From: Desulfofarcimen acetoxidans DSM 771
GTDB taxonomy: Bacteria; Bacillota; Desulfotomaculia; Desulfotomaculales; Desulfofarciminaceae
Reading direction: 5' to 3'
Assembly (NCBI RefSeq): GCF_000024205.1
Contig: NC_013216.1
Span: forward strand, 2,170,001-2,234,000
Length of the DNA stretch: 64,000 nt
In this document: piece after piece, positions 38,638-47,748 of the stretch
How positions within the stretch are numbered: position 1 is the stretch's first letter
How the letters are laid out: every line of letters starts with the position of its first letter
Translations under genes and position numbers: made by a program
Notes under the pieces: generated by a model
Seen by the model: the letters and a program-made list of their open reading frames with translations, nothing else
Database searches by the model: none
Told to the model about the DNA's origin: nothing

Positions 38638-39498
38638 GTGGTGAAAAAAATATTAGTAATAAGCGTTTTATCACTGTGTCTTATTTTTGCGACTAAAGTA
38701 TATGGATCTAATGATGTGATAAAACTTAAGCTCAATGGTGAGACTGTTTCACCAGATGTTCCCCCTCAAATTATCAATGGGAGAGTCATGGTACCTCTAA
38801 GGTGGGTAGCTCAAGCAATGAATGCAAAAGTTAGTTGGAATCAAAATGATAATTCCGTATCTATAGATAACCTGGGTGTTGTTGCTAATACTCCGGATAA
38901 TAAAGTCAAACTTTATCCATTTTCAGAAGAAAACGGTTACTACAAAGGTTTTATTATGGACATTGATGGCAAAAGAAAATATTTTGATTGGTATAATATG
39001 GCCAATCCTTCATTTCTCCCCAAAATTTATTATGATGATCTTAATAATGATGGTAACAAAGAAATAATCGTAATTTTAATTACCGGCGAAGGAACCGGGG
39101 TATTAACCCAACAGATGAATATAATAAACCCTGAAAATTTCGAGGAAATAGGGGTAGAAAATCCTTTGAATGTTATTAAAGAAAGGGTAAAAACACAAAT
39201 CTTAAAAGGGACAACTGAAAGTACTGTTAAATTAAATATAGACAATAAAGAAGAAGAAATTAAAATAAGCAATGACCCTAATGAAACATTGTTAGATAAT
39301 ATTATATTTAATGAATTTTATTTTTATTTAATAGAAGAAAATAAGTTAGTAGTATATATAAATCCAATAATTTCTTATCAAAGAGCAGGTATAGGCATAG
39401 GCCAAATTAAAATAAGTTATAATTTTGATGGTAAAGCATTTAAAGCACAAACTATTACATATAATTCAAATTATTATTATCCCGACCCATTATGGTAG
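38638..39498 (+). CDS. Exported protein with a copper amine oxidase-like N-terminal domain
   Basis: A 286-residue secreted protein. The signal peptide (MVKKILVISVLSLCLIFATK) ends near VYGS. The LKLNGETVSPDVPPQIINGR, VMVPLRWVAQAMNAKVSWNQ stretch is the stalk-like Cu_amine_oxidN1 domain common in clostridial cell-surface proteins. It does not itself bind copper or oxidise amines. The C-terminal 190 residues are unrecognised (a DDLNNDGNKE motif resembles Ca-binding loops). The start is GTG 38638 or the next GTG, behind AAAAGG. Base use is more AT-rich than the core genes. Confidence 0.75.
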   Translation: MVKKILVISVLSLCLIFATKVYGSNDVIKLKLNGETVSPDVPPQIINGRVMVPLRWVAQAMNAKVSWNQNDNSVSIDNLGVVANTPDNKVKLYPFSEENGYYKGFIMDIDGKRKYFDWYNMANPSFLPKIYYDDLNNDGNKEIIVILITGEGTGVLTQQMNIINPENFEEIGVENPLNVIKERVKTQILKGTTESTVKLNIDNKEEEIKISNDPNETLLDNIIFNEFYFYLIEENKLVVYINPIISYQRAGIGIGQIKISYNFDGKAFKAQTITYNSNYYYPDPLW

Positions 39499-39611
39499 GT
39501 CGCAACTCTTATCGTTTTCCTTTTTTGTTCATACAAATACCCCCTATGATAGATAATAGCCTCTCGGCATTTACAAAGTTAGATGGTGCAAAGCTTTGCT
39601 TGAACCATCTA

Positions 39612-40777
39612 TATAGAAGTGATTAATAAAGTAATGGTAATTTTTACTCCTATCCTGTAAAATAGAATCAAGTGTGGGGAGGGGTATTATTACCATGAGG
39701 AAATTGCATTTAAACAATCCACAAAATTTAACCATTGAGGATTTGAATAAGATAAAAAGAGAAACACCATATAAACTAAGATGCAGAGTTCAAGCTGTTA
39801 TTCTTGTCATGAAAGGGAGACAAGCAAAGCAGATTGCCGAATATCTTGATATAAGTGAACAAACCATAAGAAAATACGTTGCTTACTTTAATGAAGGTGG
39901 AGTTAAAAAACTGCTTCATGTATCAAAAAAGCCGGGAAGACCGCCAAGGCTAACCAATGAACAAAAAGAAGAGGTCAAAGAGGTACTGAAACAATCACCA
40001 TCAGAGGTTGGTTTTAGTACCCATACTACTTGGAATTGTAAAACCCTCGCTGCTTACATTTATGATACATACGGCGTTAAATATACATCAGATGGTGTTT
40101 GGCGCATGCTTCTTAAGATGGATTTTCGTTATAATCGTCCCACTTATGTATTAGCCAAAGCTGATCCGGAAAAACAAAAAGCTTTTCAAGATGAGCTGGA
40201 AGAGTTAAAAAAATCTCACTGAATGTGAAATACTCCTATATGTGGATGCATCTCACATTAGGGATTATCAAGGTTTACAACGAGCATGGTTCCCAAAAGG
40301 TGAGCAAAAAAAGATTAAGACCTATGGACACCATGCAAAAGTTACATTATACGGTGCTTTAAACTACTATACGGGTAAAGTTTTTTGTGTAAATTATGAC
40401 AAAATCAATGCAGAAAAATTCAAAGATTTTCTTAAAAAATTGGTATCACATTTTTTAAAAGATGACATTTCTAGAATTTACATTGTTCTTGATAATGCAA
40501 GAGTTCATCATGCAAAATTACTTAAAGACTTTTTAGACGAGCATAAGGATCATCTGTTTTTGAAATTTCTTCCACCCTACTCACCCAATCTGAATTGCAT
40601 AGAAGAATTATGGAAATGGTTAAAAAATACAGCTATTTATAATCGCTTTCATAAAAATGCTTCAGAAATTCAAAAATCTGTTGACTCGTTTTTAGAGGAA
40701 ATCAAATGCTGTTCGGAAGATGTGAAAAAGAGACTTTGCGTTTAATTTATAACGATATTTATTATTTCGGTTCTATA
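39612..40777 (+). mobile_element. IS630-family insertion sequence
   Basis: Ends are imperfect inverted repeats beginning TATAGAA (left TATAGAAGTGATTAATAAA; right, other strand, TATAGAACCGAAATAATAAA). TA dinucleotides lie on both sides, fitting the TA target of this family. Exact ends are uncertain by a few bases. A hairpin (AGATGGT..GCAAAGCTTTGC..ACCATCT) lies just outside on the left. Confidence 0.75.
39695..40745 (+). CDS. IS630-family transposase in two overlapping frames
   Basis: The first frame (39695-40222) carries helix-turn-helix DNA-binding domains (RQAKQIAEYLDISEQTIRKY; KKPGRPPRLTNEQKEEVKEV). The second (complete to 40745) has the DDE core: LLYVDASHIRDYQG, IYIVLDNARVHHAK, FLPPYSPNLNCIEELWKW. 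They join at a run of seven A residues (40207-40213), where ELEELKK passes to NLTECEILLYVDASH. The shift needed is +1 (or -2). It may be programmed or a one-base insertion. ATG 39695 is preferred over GTG 39674. Confidence 0.85.
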
Positions 40778-40958
40778 TATATTAAATTCCTCCTACTTTT
40801 TATAGGGGGATTTTCATTTTAACAAGTATCCAACTGGAAATTAGCAGCGAATATATTGTAATCAAATTTGCCAAAAACACTTGACATTTTTAAAACGCCC
40901 CCATAATTGCGACGGAAGGTGTTTTTTACCTTTACTACAAGTTCTGGGGTGCTTTGCT

Positions 40959-41552
40959 TTGAAACCTGTTATTACTTCGCATGAAACTTATCAAGAATTT
41001 GTCATCGAACAACTACGGCAACACTACACCGGAGGGTTGCTCGTTCTTGTGCATAAGGATTGGCCCCTTATCTCAAAACTCTGGATTACGGACCTGACTA
41101 AAGTAGCAACATTACTTCAAGATTGCTACAGTGTCAGGGGACCTGTTCCCCGTGATCCTGCCGCCATGCTCTGTTCATTTCTGCTTTTTTTGCTAACCAA
41201 ACCGGAAATCGGTATTACTGCATGGGTGGATGAAATGTACCGTGTTCCCCTTTATGCCATTCTCAGCGGTTTTGAACCAGGTGATGTTCCCGGCGTTGGC
41301 ACGTTCTATGATTTCTTTGCTCTACTGTGGACTGCATCTGAAAAAAACTTAAAGCCTTGTAAGCAGAAACGCAAACGCAAACCTGAGAAGGGAAAGAAGG
41401 GTGAAAAAGCTCCAACTACTACACTTGGTCGAATTAAGCGCTTAGCCAACTGGATGCTGCTTCATTTGAACACTCAAAAAACTTTACCAACGGATAGTTT
41501 ATTTAAATTCTTTCAATCTCAATTTCTTGCAGTATCAGCAAGACTTATCTAA
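40959..41552 (+). pseudogene. Transposase N-terminal fragment
   Basis: About 197 residues from TTG 40959 (KPVITSHETYQEFVIEQLRQ, PRDPAAMLCSFLLFLLTKPE, LSGFEPGDVPGVGTFYDFFA). This resembles the N-terminal part of long transposases common in Peptococcaceae. It ends abruptly after FFQSQFLAVSARLI, about 35 bp before the duplicated block. The catalytic half is missing. Confidence 0.6.
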
Positions 41553-41590
41553 TTCCGAGAGTCCATACAAGATATGATATCTATATAAAA

Positions 41591-41865
41591 GGGAGAGAAT
41601 GTTTGCACCACAATACCCCGTAAATTATGCTTGAAGCATGTAAATTGGTGTATGTGCTCACCCATAAGAGCAATATGGGGGCAACATTAGGATGTCCTCG
41701 TGGGGGTTGCGGTGCAGTTTGAAACGCGTAGTCTGAGCTGACACAATGCCTACGTCCTACGACACAACCGTTCTTTTCATTTTTTTTATTATCGTATCCT
41801 TTTGAAACTTCTAGGGCTATGAAACATTTTCATTGACGTGTGTGGGCGTAGATCATGCGGGTTTG
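41591..41865 (+). repeat. Duplicated block, long copy, with a candidate structured RNA
   Basis: It shares its first 61 bp (from GGGAGAGAATG to AAATTGGTGT) and last 85 bp (from TTATTATCGTATCC to GCGGGTTTG) with 49353-49498, in the same orientation. The long copy has about 129 bp more. That insert can pair: CCCATA/TATGGG (41661-41679), GCAAC/GTTGC (41681-41710), GCGTAG/CTACGT (41726-41755), plus hairpin ATGCTT-GA-AGCAT in the shared part. No ORF. It may be the structured left end of a transposon of the IscB/TnpB type, but I cannot confirm a family. Confidence 0.5.
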
Positions 41866-42002
41866 AAATGTTAGTTTCCTGTTCGTGCCTTTCTGCGGAA
41901 GGGCAGGTTTTTAGCATATCTATGAGGGTTTGAAATGCGTAAATAGCACTGACATCTCCACCGATCGTTGTTGTTTTTAGCCTACCTATGAGAGATTAAA
42001 AT
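41840..42002 (+). CRISPR. Relic CRISPR mini-array: three decayed repeats, two spacers
   Basis: Repeat relics at 41840-41869 (only the 3' half, ending ATGCGGGTTTGAAAT), 41907-41936 (GTTTTTAGCATATC .. GGTTTGAAAT) and 41973-42002 (GTTTTTAGCCTACC .. AGATTAAAAT). The two spacers are 37 and 36 nt, exactly the normal spacing. The repeats derive from the ATGAGGGATTG variant of array 2. No leader is attached. The third repeat is followed within about 5 bp by tnpB coding sequence. Confidence 0.8.
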
Positions 42003-42006
42003 ATAA

Positions 42007-43222
42007 CTGTACAACATACGGCAGCACTACTTTGTCACCGGCAAGCTTCTAAGTTACGTCAAAAACTGTGCTCTGTGCAAAACCAATGAAAACTTTAAGA
42101 TGCTGCAGGCCGGTGTTTCCCAGCAGATCATCTGGATAGCTGCTCAAAGTTTCAAAAGCTTTCTCGGATTGAAAAGGTTAGCGACTAAGGGACGGTACCC
42201 GGCAGAGAAAGTCCGCATCCCACGCTACCTGAAAAAAGACGGCTACTTTCAACTGGTACTGTCAACCAACGCAATAACCATAAATGCCGGGTACCTTCAG
42301 TTGCCGTTAAAATGTATTCGAAAAAGACCACCCGGAGGCCAAGGACATCCGGTTTCCGTTTCCTGAGCGATTAGATAAAACCAGTGTTCGGGAGGTACGC
42401 ATCAATCCGGCCCATAAGGCCCACTTCTTTGAAGTGGAGTTCTACCATGACAAGCCAGTAATGCTGCCTTCCCTGGATAACAACCGCATCCTGGGTATAG
42501 ATCTGGGTGTAGATAACCTGACTGCCTGTGCATCCACCACCGGGCATGTCTTATTAATTGACGGTAAGCATCTTAAGGCCACCAACCAGTGGTATAACAA
42601 AGAAAGAGCCAGGCTGCAGTCGATTAAAGACCTGCACAACATTAAGCGTGAAACCCATAAGCTGGCTGCCCTTGCCGTATCCCGGGAAAATTTTATCACC
42701 GACTACTTGCGGAAAACTGCCAAACATATTGTAGAATTCAGTATCTCCCTGGAGATTGGTACCGTGGCAGTTGGTGTAAATAAGGAACAAAAGCAGGGAG
42801 TCAACATTGGCCACGTTAACAACCGGAACTTTGTACAAATCCCCCTCTGGAAGTTCCGGCGTATTCTGAAAAACCTCTGCGATAAGTACGGTATCACCTA
42901 TATTGAGGTAGAGGAGAGCTACACCAGTAAAGCTAGCTTCCTTGATAAGGATTTTTTGCCGGAGTACGATCCCGCGAATAAAAATGAATATACCTTCAGC
43001 GGTAGACGGATTAAGCGGGGGTTGTATCGAACAAAAAACGGTTGTGCTATTCATGCCGATATCAACGGTGCAGCGAATATCATCCGCAAGTACCGGTTGG
43101 ATGGGGATTTTTCCGTCCTGGATAAGGGTATATTTTTAAATCCCTACCGGGTGCAGGTTCTAAATACACCCCGTAAGAAACCACCGGTAGTCCAGAAAAA
43201 GAAAAGTAAGGCAGCGGCGTAA
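42007..43222 (+). pseudogene. tnpB: TnpB (IS200/IS605-associated RNA-guided nuclease), 5'-truncated and frameshifted
   Basis: Homology starts at LYNIRQHYFVTGKLLSYVKN (42007), so the first 40-odd residues are missing. The frame breaks at the A-run near 42308 after YLQLPLK and resumes one frame over with NVFEKDHPEAKDIRFPFPER. The RuvC core is complete: GIDLGVDNLTACAS (Asp), YIEVEESYTSKASF (Glu), HADINGAANI (Asp). It lacks the CxxC zinc ribbon. TnpB cuts DNA guided by an RNA from the element's right end. No TnpA is present. Confidence 0.85.
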
Positions 43223-43305
43223 GCGACTGCTTAGAGGTGATTGTACTGCCCTCGGGGTTCGACCCCGGAATCGTCTGGTTTTAGCCATGGGGAGAATGTC
43301 AAAAA
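43223..43305 (+). ncRNA. Probable right end / guide-RNA scaffold of the tnpB element
   Basis: Right after the tnpB stop: a GGGGTTCGACCCC hairpin (43255-43267), then CGGAATCGTCTGGTTTTAGC and CATGGGGAGAATGTCAA. Structured 3' ends of this kind form the omega/reRNA in IS605-type elements. The element boundary probably lies near 43300. This is inferred from position and hairpin only. Confidence 0.5.
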
Positions 43306-43346
43306 AATAATAAGTTATATTTAAAACTTTCAAAATATCTATTGCT

Positions 43347-43394
43347 CTTCGTTTCTATAAGATGTAAAATAAAAAACAAGTCATAGAAACGAAG
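43347..43394 (+). promoter_or_regulatory. Operator dyad before the second blaI-like gene
   Basis: Perfect 12-bp arms CTTCGTTTCTAT (43347-43358) and ATAGAAACGAAG (43383-43394), 24 nt apart, flank an AT-rich -10-like stretch (TGTAAAAT). The right arm covers the ribosome site. Binding by the repressor encoded next would block its own expression. Confidence 0.65.
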
Positions 43395-43406
43395 GAGGAT
43401 ATTTCT

Positions 43407-43781
43407 GTGGTTAATATTACCAACGCGGAAATGGAAATTATGCGCATCGTATGGGACAGCGGCGAAAGATTGACCACCAAGGACATAATGGAAAAGCTGC
43501 CCGGCAAAAAAACAACCACCATCTTGACCCTAGCCGGCCGGTTGATTGACAAAGGGGTGTTGAAATCGGTTAAGCTTGGCCGTTCTCATGCGCATGAGTA
43601 CTGGGCGGAAATCAGCGAAGAAGACTATCAGAAATTGCAGACGCGGAATTTTATCCGGTCGATTTACAACGGTTCGGCCAAAAGTCTGATCAGCACTCTG
43701 TTTCAAGATGAAAACTTAACGGAAGAGGACATTGCAGAGCTTAGGGCTTTTATCGAAAAGCAGGTGAAATGCGATGATTAA
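43407..43781 (+). CDS. BlaI/MecI-family repressor (copy 2)
   Basis: A 124-residue winged-helix repressor: ITNAEMEIMRIVWDSGERLT, then TTILTLAGRLIDKGVLKSVK, and the C-terminal dimer part FIRSIYNGSAKSLISTLFQD. It is a different sequence from the copy at 35948. Start is GTG 43407 with GAAGGAGG upstream. It overlaps by 8 bp the start of an M56 peptidase gene that survives only as a stub. Apparently intact. Confidence 0.9.
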   Translation: MVNITNAEMEIMRIVWDSGERLTTKDIMEKLPGKKTTTILTLAGRLIDKGVLKSVKLGRSHAHEYWAEISEEDYQKLQTRNFIRSIYNGSAKSLISTLFQDENLTEEDIAELRAFIEKQVKCDD

Positions 43782-43917
43782 AATGCTGTTCATGTCTTCT
43801 CTGACCGGCAGTGTCGTCAGCCTTTTTCTCATCCTGTTTAAAACCGGGCTAGCGGGAGTTTACGAATTAGCATGTCATTATGAACAAATGAACAAAAATT
43901 CCTTTCTAAAAAACTAG
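43774..43917 (+). pseudogene. M56 (BlaR1-like) peptidase, N-terminal stub
   Basis: ATG 43774 overlaps the end of the blaI-like gene, the usual operon overlap. The product reads MIKMLFMSSLTGSVVSLFLI LFKTG, one membrane helix, then runs into unrelated sequence and stops at 43917. The zinc site and sensor domain are absent. The break is followed by an IS1634-type element, which probably removed the rest. Confidence 0.65.
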
Positions 43918-44132
43918 CGGAGCCCTTGATTTTAAAAGACTTTTTTGTGATTAAAAAGTAGCGCCGATGAGGAAAAAGTGTATTACCCTACCGTATAAGT
44001 CATATTCACATTTTTTAATGGCTTATTCAGTCGCTAAATGCCTATTTTTAAAGACTTTTTTGTTGTGTGCAGGAATTTTATACATATGTGTCGAAGTTAT
44101 GTACTACCCTACCATAATAAAGGGAGGTTTCC

Positions 44133-44678
44133 ATGGCTTCGATCATTAAAAAGAAGAAAAAAAATCAATTTTATTACTATCTGGTAGAGTCTGCCCGAGT
44201 TAACGGTAAGCCAAGAATTGTTCGGCAAAAATATCTTGGGCGTGCTGAGGATATTGCTAAGGCTCTTGAAGGTAAATCTGATTTGGAAAATCCCAAGTAC
44301 AGTATTGTTTTAGAGTTTGGCACTGTGTGCGCTTTGTATGATATTGCCAAGCAGCTTGGTGTTGTTGAAATAATTGATAAGTATGCTCACAAACGGGAAC
44401 AAGGGCTAAGTGTCGGAGAATATATGCTGCTGGCTGCTATAAACAGGGTCGTTAAACCTGTTAGCAAGTTCCAAATTGGTGAATGGTATGATAAAACAAT
44501 GCTTTATAGGATCTTGCCAGCCCCAAAACAGTCATTATCAAGCCAAAGATTCTGGGATAATATGAGTTTATTATCTGACTCAGCTATTGAGAGTTTTGAA
44601 AATGAATTTACTAAACTTATCGTTAATAACCCTGGTTTGGCGACATATATTGCCAAACCCTGTAATGCTAAGGCCTAA
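44133..44678 (+). pseudogene. IS1634-family transposase, N-terminal fragment
   Basis: About 181 residues: MASIIKKKKKNQFYYYLVES, GKPRIVRQKYLGRAEDIAKA, LSVGEYMLLAAINRVVKPVS and QRFWDNMSLLSDSAIESFEN. These are the N-terminal and linker regions of IS1634 transposases (about 550 residues). The catalytic DDE part is missing. The break is at GGTTTGGCGACATA, whose inverted counterpart appears at 46792-46816, beyond the second IS1634-type element. Confidence 0.8.
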
Positions 44679-44799
44679 AGGGTATCCAGCTTATATAAAG
44701 TGTAGTCCCAACACTTTTTTAAAAAAGTCCACTTAAGGCTTGATTATATAAGGTTTTTGTGTATAATTATTGTAGTCCCAACAACAAGGGAGGACTACA

Positions 44800-46743
44800 A
44801 TGTTTCTAAAAAAATCCACTTTCAAACGAAACGATAAAATATACTGTCATTATAAAATAGTAGAATCCTATCGTGAAGACGGAAAAGTTAAACACCGCAT
44901 TTTATTTAACGTCGGCACATTGTCCGATGAGCAGGCCGAACGTTTACGAATTACTCTAAATGCTCACAAAAATCCGGATATTATTGTTTCAAAAACGGAA
45001 CAAATTGTCGCGACCAAGCATGCTGCATATCTTGATGTAGCAGTATTAAACCATTTATGGCACGAGTAGCATTTTCATCAATTCTTTTCAAAAGATCAGT
45101 GGATAGAAGCACTTGTAATTAACCGATGTATCGACCCAAAAGCAAAAATTAATATCAAGGATTGGATGGAGAAAACGGTTATTCCTGCCTATCTGGGTAT
45201 CGATGATCCTACTAAACTTGATAAATTTGAAGTTTATCGTGCTCTTGACAGATTGTATACGTTAGAAGGTGAACTACAAACCTTCCTTTTCCATCAGATT
45301 AAAAACCGATGGCCGCATACAGAGAATGCGTTTTTCTATGACATCACCTCGTCTTACTTGACGGGCAGTCGTTGTGTAATCGCCAAACTTGGTTACTCTA
45401 GGGATCACCGGCCCGATTGCGAACAAATAGTAATTGCGCTAATGATTACTCCTGAGGGATATCCTTTTTACTGGCGTGTTATGCCGGGAAACACCCAGGA
45501 CATAACAACGATTAAACCTTTGATTGAGGATGTTACAGCTCGATTTGCACTGAAAAACTGTACTATGATATTTGATCGTGGTATGGTATCTACAGACAAC
45601 ATTGTTGCGTTGGAAAGCGAAAAATGGACGTATGTTTCTGCAATGGATCGTGATGAAATTAAAAAAGCAGATTTTTTCAATACAGCAATACCAGAATCAG
45701 CTACTCCAGATAATTATGAGCAAATCATGGTAATGCAAGAGTTTATCCCCTTTGACGAAAACGCTTTTTTATACTATCGCGAGTTTATAATTGATGATAG
45801 ACGTTATATCGTGACCTTTGACGTGGCTCGTTTTTTTGATGAACATCACGCACAATTAAATAATATTACCTATTTTGTTCAATTGCTAACCGATAAAAAT
45901 CAGTCACTCCGGGAAGCTAAAAAGAAACGTTGTAAAAGTTTGCTTGAACGGGAAGTTGCCGCTATGCTGAAGCGCAAACATTTAAAAAATGGGTATCCGT
46001 CAATATTGAACCATTTGATTATGAAGTTATCAATAAACGGGGTAACTCACGAACAGTTCAATCTTTTCAACTGTCGTACACGATTAATACCCTGGATTCC
46101 CGGTAACACATAACGATATAGCCTTAAAACCCTTGATTTAACTGCATCGTCGCCTCGTTAGGTATTTGCACACATAACGAGTCCTTCAACAACTTAATAT
46201 TTGCTAAAAGCCTTGTAAATGAACCGGTTAAGCGATTCCTCGTTATGTATATGCGGGAATCCAGGTAATACCGTGGCACAAAAAAATGAGCAAAGAATTC
46301 ATGGTATTACATGCTTTATAACCAATTTGGATGTTACAACACATACAGCAATTGATATTATTCAATGGTATCGTCGTAAAAACAAAGTTGAAGAAGCATT
46401 CCATGAAATTAAAGATCATCTTGATTTAAGACCAATTTACCTTACACGGGAACGCAGAGTTATGTCACATGTAATAATTTGTGTATTAGCGTACTTCATT
46501 TTCAATGATATAGAGTACCAATTAAAGGAAAATGAGCCAGCTTATTCTACTGAAGAGGTTATTGGTATCTTAAGGGAATGCCTGGTTAACCGTATTGCCA
46601 TTCAACAAACAAATCGTTCTTGGTTGAGTATTACGCAACCTTCAGCTCAAATAGAGGAGATTCTATATGCGTTAAAATGTGAGGTTGTTATTGATAAAAA
46701 GTGTGTCGAACCAGTTCTAAAAGCAGCGGAGTGTTGGTTGTAG
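44800..46743 (+). pseudogene. IS1634-family transposase with nonsense codon, frameshift and MITE insertion
   Basis: Four pieces align to one protein. The frame from 44800 (MFLKKSTFKRNDKIYCHYKI) hits TAG at 45067-45069 where LWHE-x-HFHQFF expects Trp, a one-base change from TGG. The same frame then runs through the DDE core (FFYDITSSYLTGSRCVIAKL; MIFDRGMVSTDNIVALES). After KHLKN near 45990 a missing A shifts the frame; the true continuation is INKRGNSRTVQSFQLSYTIN. A MITE interrupts it at 46091. The end (VAQKNEQRIHGITCFITNLD.. to ECWL) includes the IIQWYRRKNKVEEAFHEIKD Glu block. Dead. Confidence 0.85.
46091..46265. mobile_element. MITE, 175 bp, with terminal inverted repeats and TAATAC target duplication
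   Basis: Both ends read CCTGGATTCCCG-N5-ACATAACGA inward (26-bp terminal inverted repeats). The 6-bp duplication TAATAC stands at 46085-46090 and 46266-46271. Deleting the element plus one duplicate restores the transposase frame exactly (..TINT-VAQKNEQ..). There is no coding sequence, so it must be moved by a transposase elsewhere. Confidence 0.9.
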
Positions 46744-46856
46744 GGACAACACTCTAAAACTTATAGGGCTCAAGCCCTTGTCATATCTGCATTTGGCAAA
46801 TTATGTCGCCAAACTTGGGTAATAACAAAATAAATTTATAGTTATACTGGAATATC

Positions 46857-47288
46857 TTATTTAATAATCAACATATCGTTTTCATCAAAATGCCAATTTT
46901 CCCAATACGCAACTTCCCAGTAATAGCCATCAGGGTCTGAAAAATACCCGCTATATCCTCCCCAGAAAACACGTCGAGGTGATTTCTCAACTATTCCTCC
47001 GGCTTCTTCAGCTTTTTTTATAATTTCATCAACCTCTTCAATTGATTTAGCGTTATAAGCAAGAGTAATACCTGAAAATCCTCGTCCATTAGGCGGTTCT
47101 TCTTCGTTTATATCTTTAGCCAACCCTTCTAATGGATATAAAGCTAATTTCGTTCCTGAATTATTGAAAAAAACAATAGCCGGACTATCCTCATTAACTG
47201 ATGTCTGAAATCCCAAACCATCCCTATAAAATCTAAGAGATTTATCAATATCTCTGACACCTAAAGTAATGATGTTTATTCTATTTAT
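46857..47288 (-). CDS. VOC-family (glyoxalase/bleomycin-resistance fold) protein with a non-standard start
   Basis: A 143-residue single VOC-type protein with two beta-alpha-beta-beta-beta units: NRINIITLGVRDIDKSLRFY then RDGLGFQTS, and later GGYSGYFSDPDGYYWEVAYW with the C-terminal Glu metal ligand. The first in-frame ATG-like start (TTG 47216) would cut off the first strand. The natural N-terminus begins at an ATA codon (47288), 4 nt after GGGGGAG, as if ATG had mutated to ATA. Function unknown; such proteins often bind antibiotics or alpha-keto substrates. Confidence 0.7.
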   Translation of the reverse strand: MNRINIITLGVRDIDKSLRFYRDGLGFQTSVNEDSPAIVFFNNSGTKLALYPLEGLAKDINEEEPPNGRGFSGITLAYNAKSIEEVDEIIKKAEEAGGIVEKSPRRVFWGGYSGYFSDPDGYYWEVAYWENWHFDENDMLIIK

Positions 47289-47379
47289 ATTAACTCCCCC
47301 TTGTTTTATATTTCCTAATAATTTTTCAACGAGTTTATAAAAATTCCTTCATTTTTCCAAACTATCTTCATTAGTTCTA

Positions 47380-47748
47380 ATCTACCCCAAATCCCATCCC
47401 TAAACCTACTGATTCATGTTTTACAGTTCTTTCTATCCTTTTTCGTCCTGGGTTTATACGGTTGATTATGCTGAGTTCTAAATCCAAAATCTGTGGTAAT
47501 ACGTTTAAGTGATTTGATTGAAATATTTTAGCATTATTATAATAAAAACGTTCCGGAATACGTATTTTAAAATGGCTTTAAACAGCGCATCTCCCATACA
47601 AGGCCAGTTTTCATTAAAATAAAATTCAGATTAAATAATACCAAAGGTATAACTGTCAATTACTGCTATCAGTCTTAAACGCCGTTTTTTATTTTTAACG
47701 GGAGCAAGTATACTCGGCCCATCCCAAATATCACAAATCCAACTCATT
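47380..47748 (-). pseudogene. Remnant of an integrase-core transposase
   Basis: Broken frames on the minus strand give MSWICDIWDGPSILAPVKNK KRRLRLIAVIDSYTFGII, then WPCMGDALFKAILKYVFRNV, and FQSNHLNVLPQILDLELSII with RINPGRKRIERTVKHE. These are scattered pieces of a DDE (rve) transposase of the Mu/IS481-like kind. The sequence is cut where CRISPR leader 2 begins (47748). Confidence 0.55.

Larger units (their letters stand above)
44699..46753 (+). mobile_element. IS1634-family element (second), decayed
   Basis: Ends match as inverted repeats: AGTGTAGTCCCAACA on the left and, on the opposite strand at the right, AGTGTTGTCCCTACA. It contains one transposase gene with three lesions and a MITE. 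It lies between the truncated first IS1634 fragment and a palindromic sequence related to that fragment's break. Confidence 0.75.

Noticed and set aside
42007-43222. tnpB as a Cas12-type effector of the nearby CRISPR arrays
   Set aside because: Length and motif spacing are those of IS605 TnpB. The gene is truncated and frameshifted, no cas1/cas2 is present, and the repeats are of the type I/III class.
45067-45069. In-frame TAG in the IS1634 transposase as a pyrrolysine codon
   Set aside because: The position calls for Trp (TGG, one base away), and the same gene has a frameshift and an insertion. Nonsense mutation is simpler.
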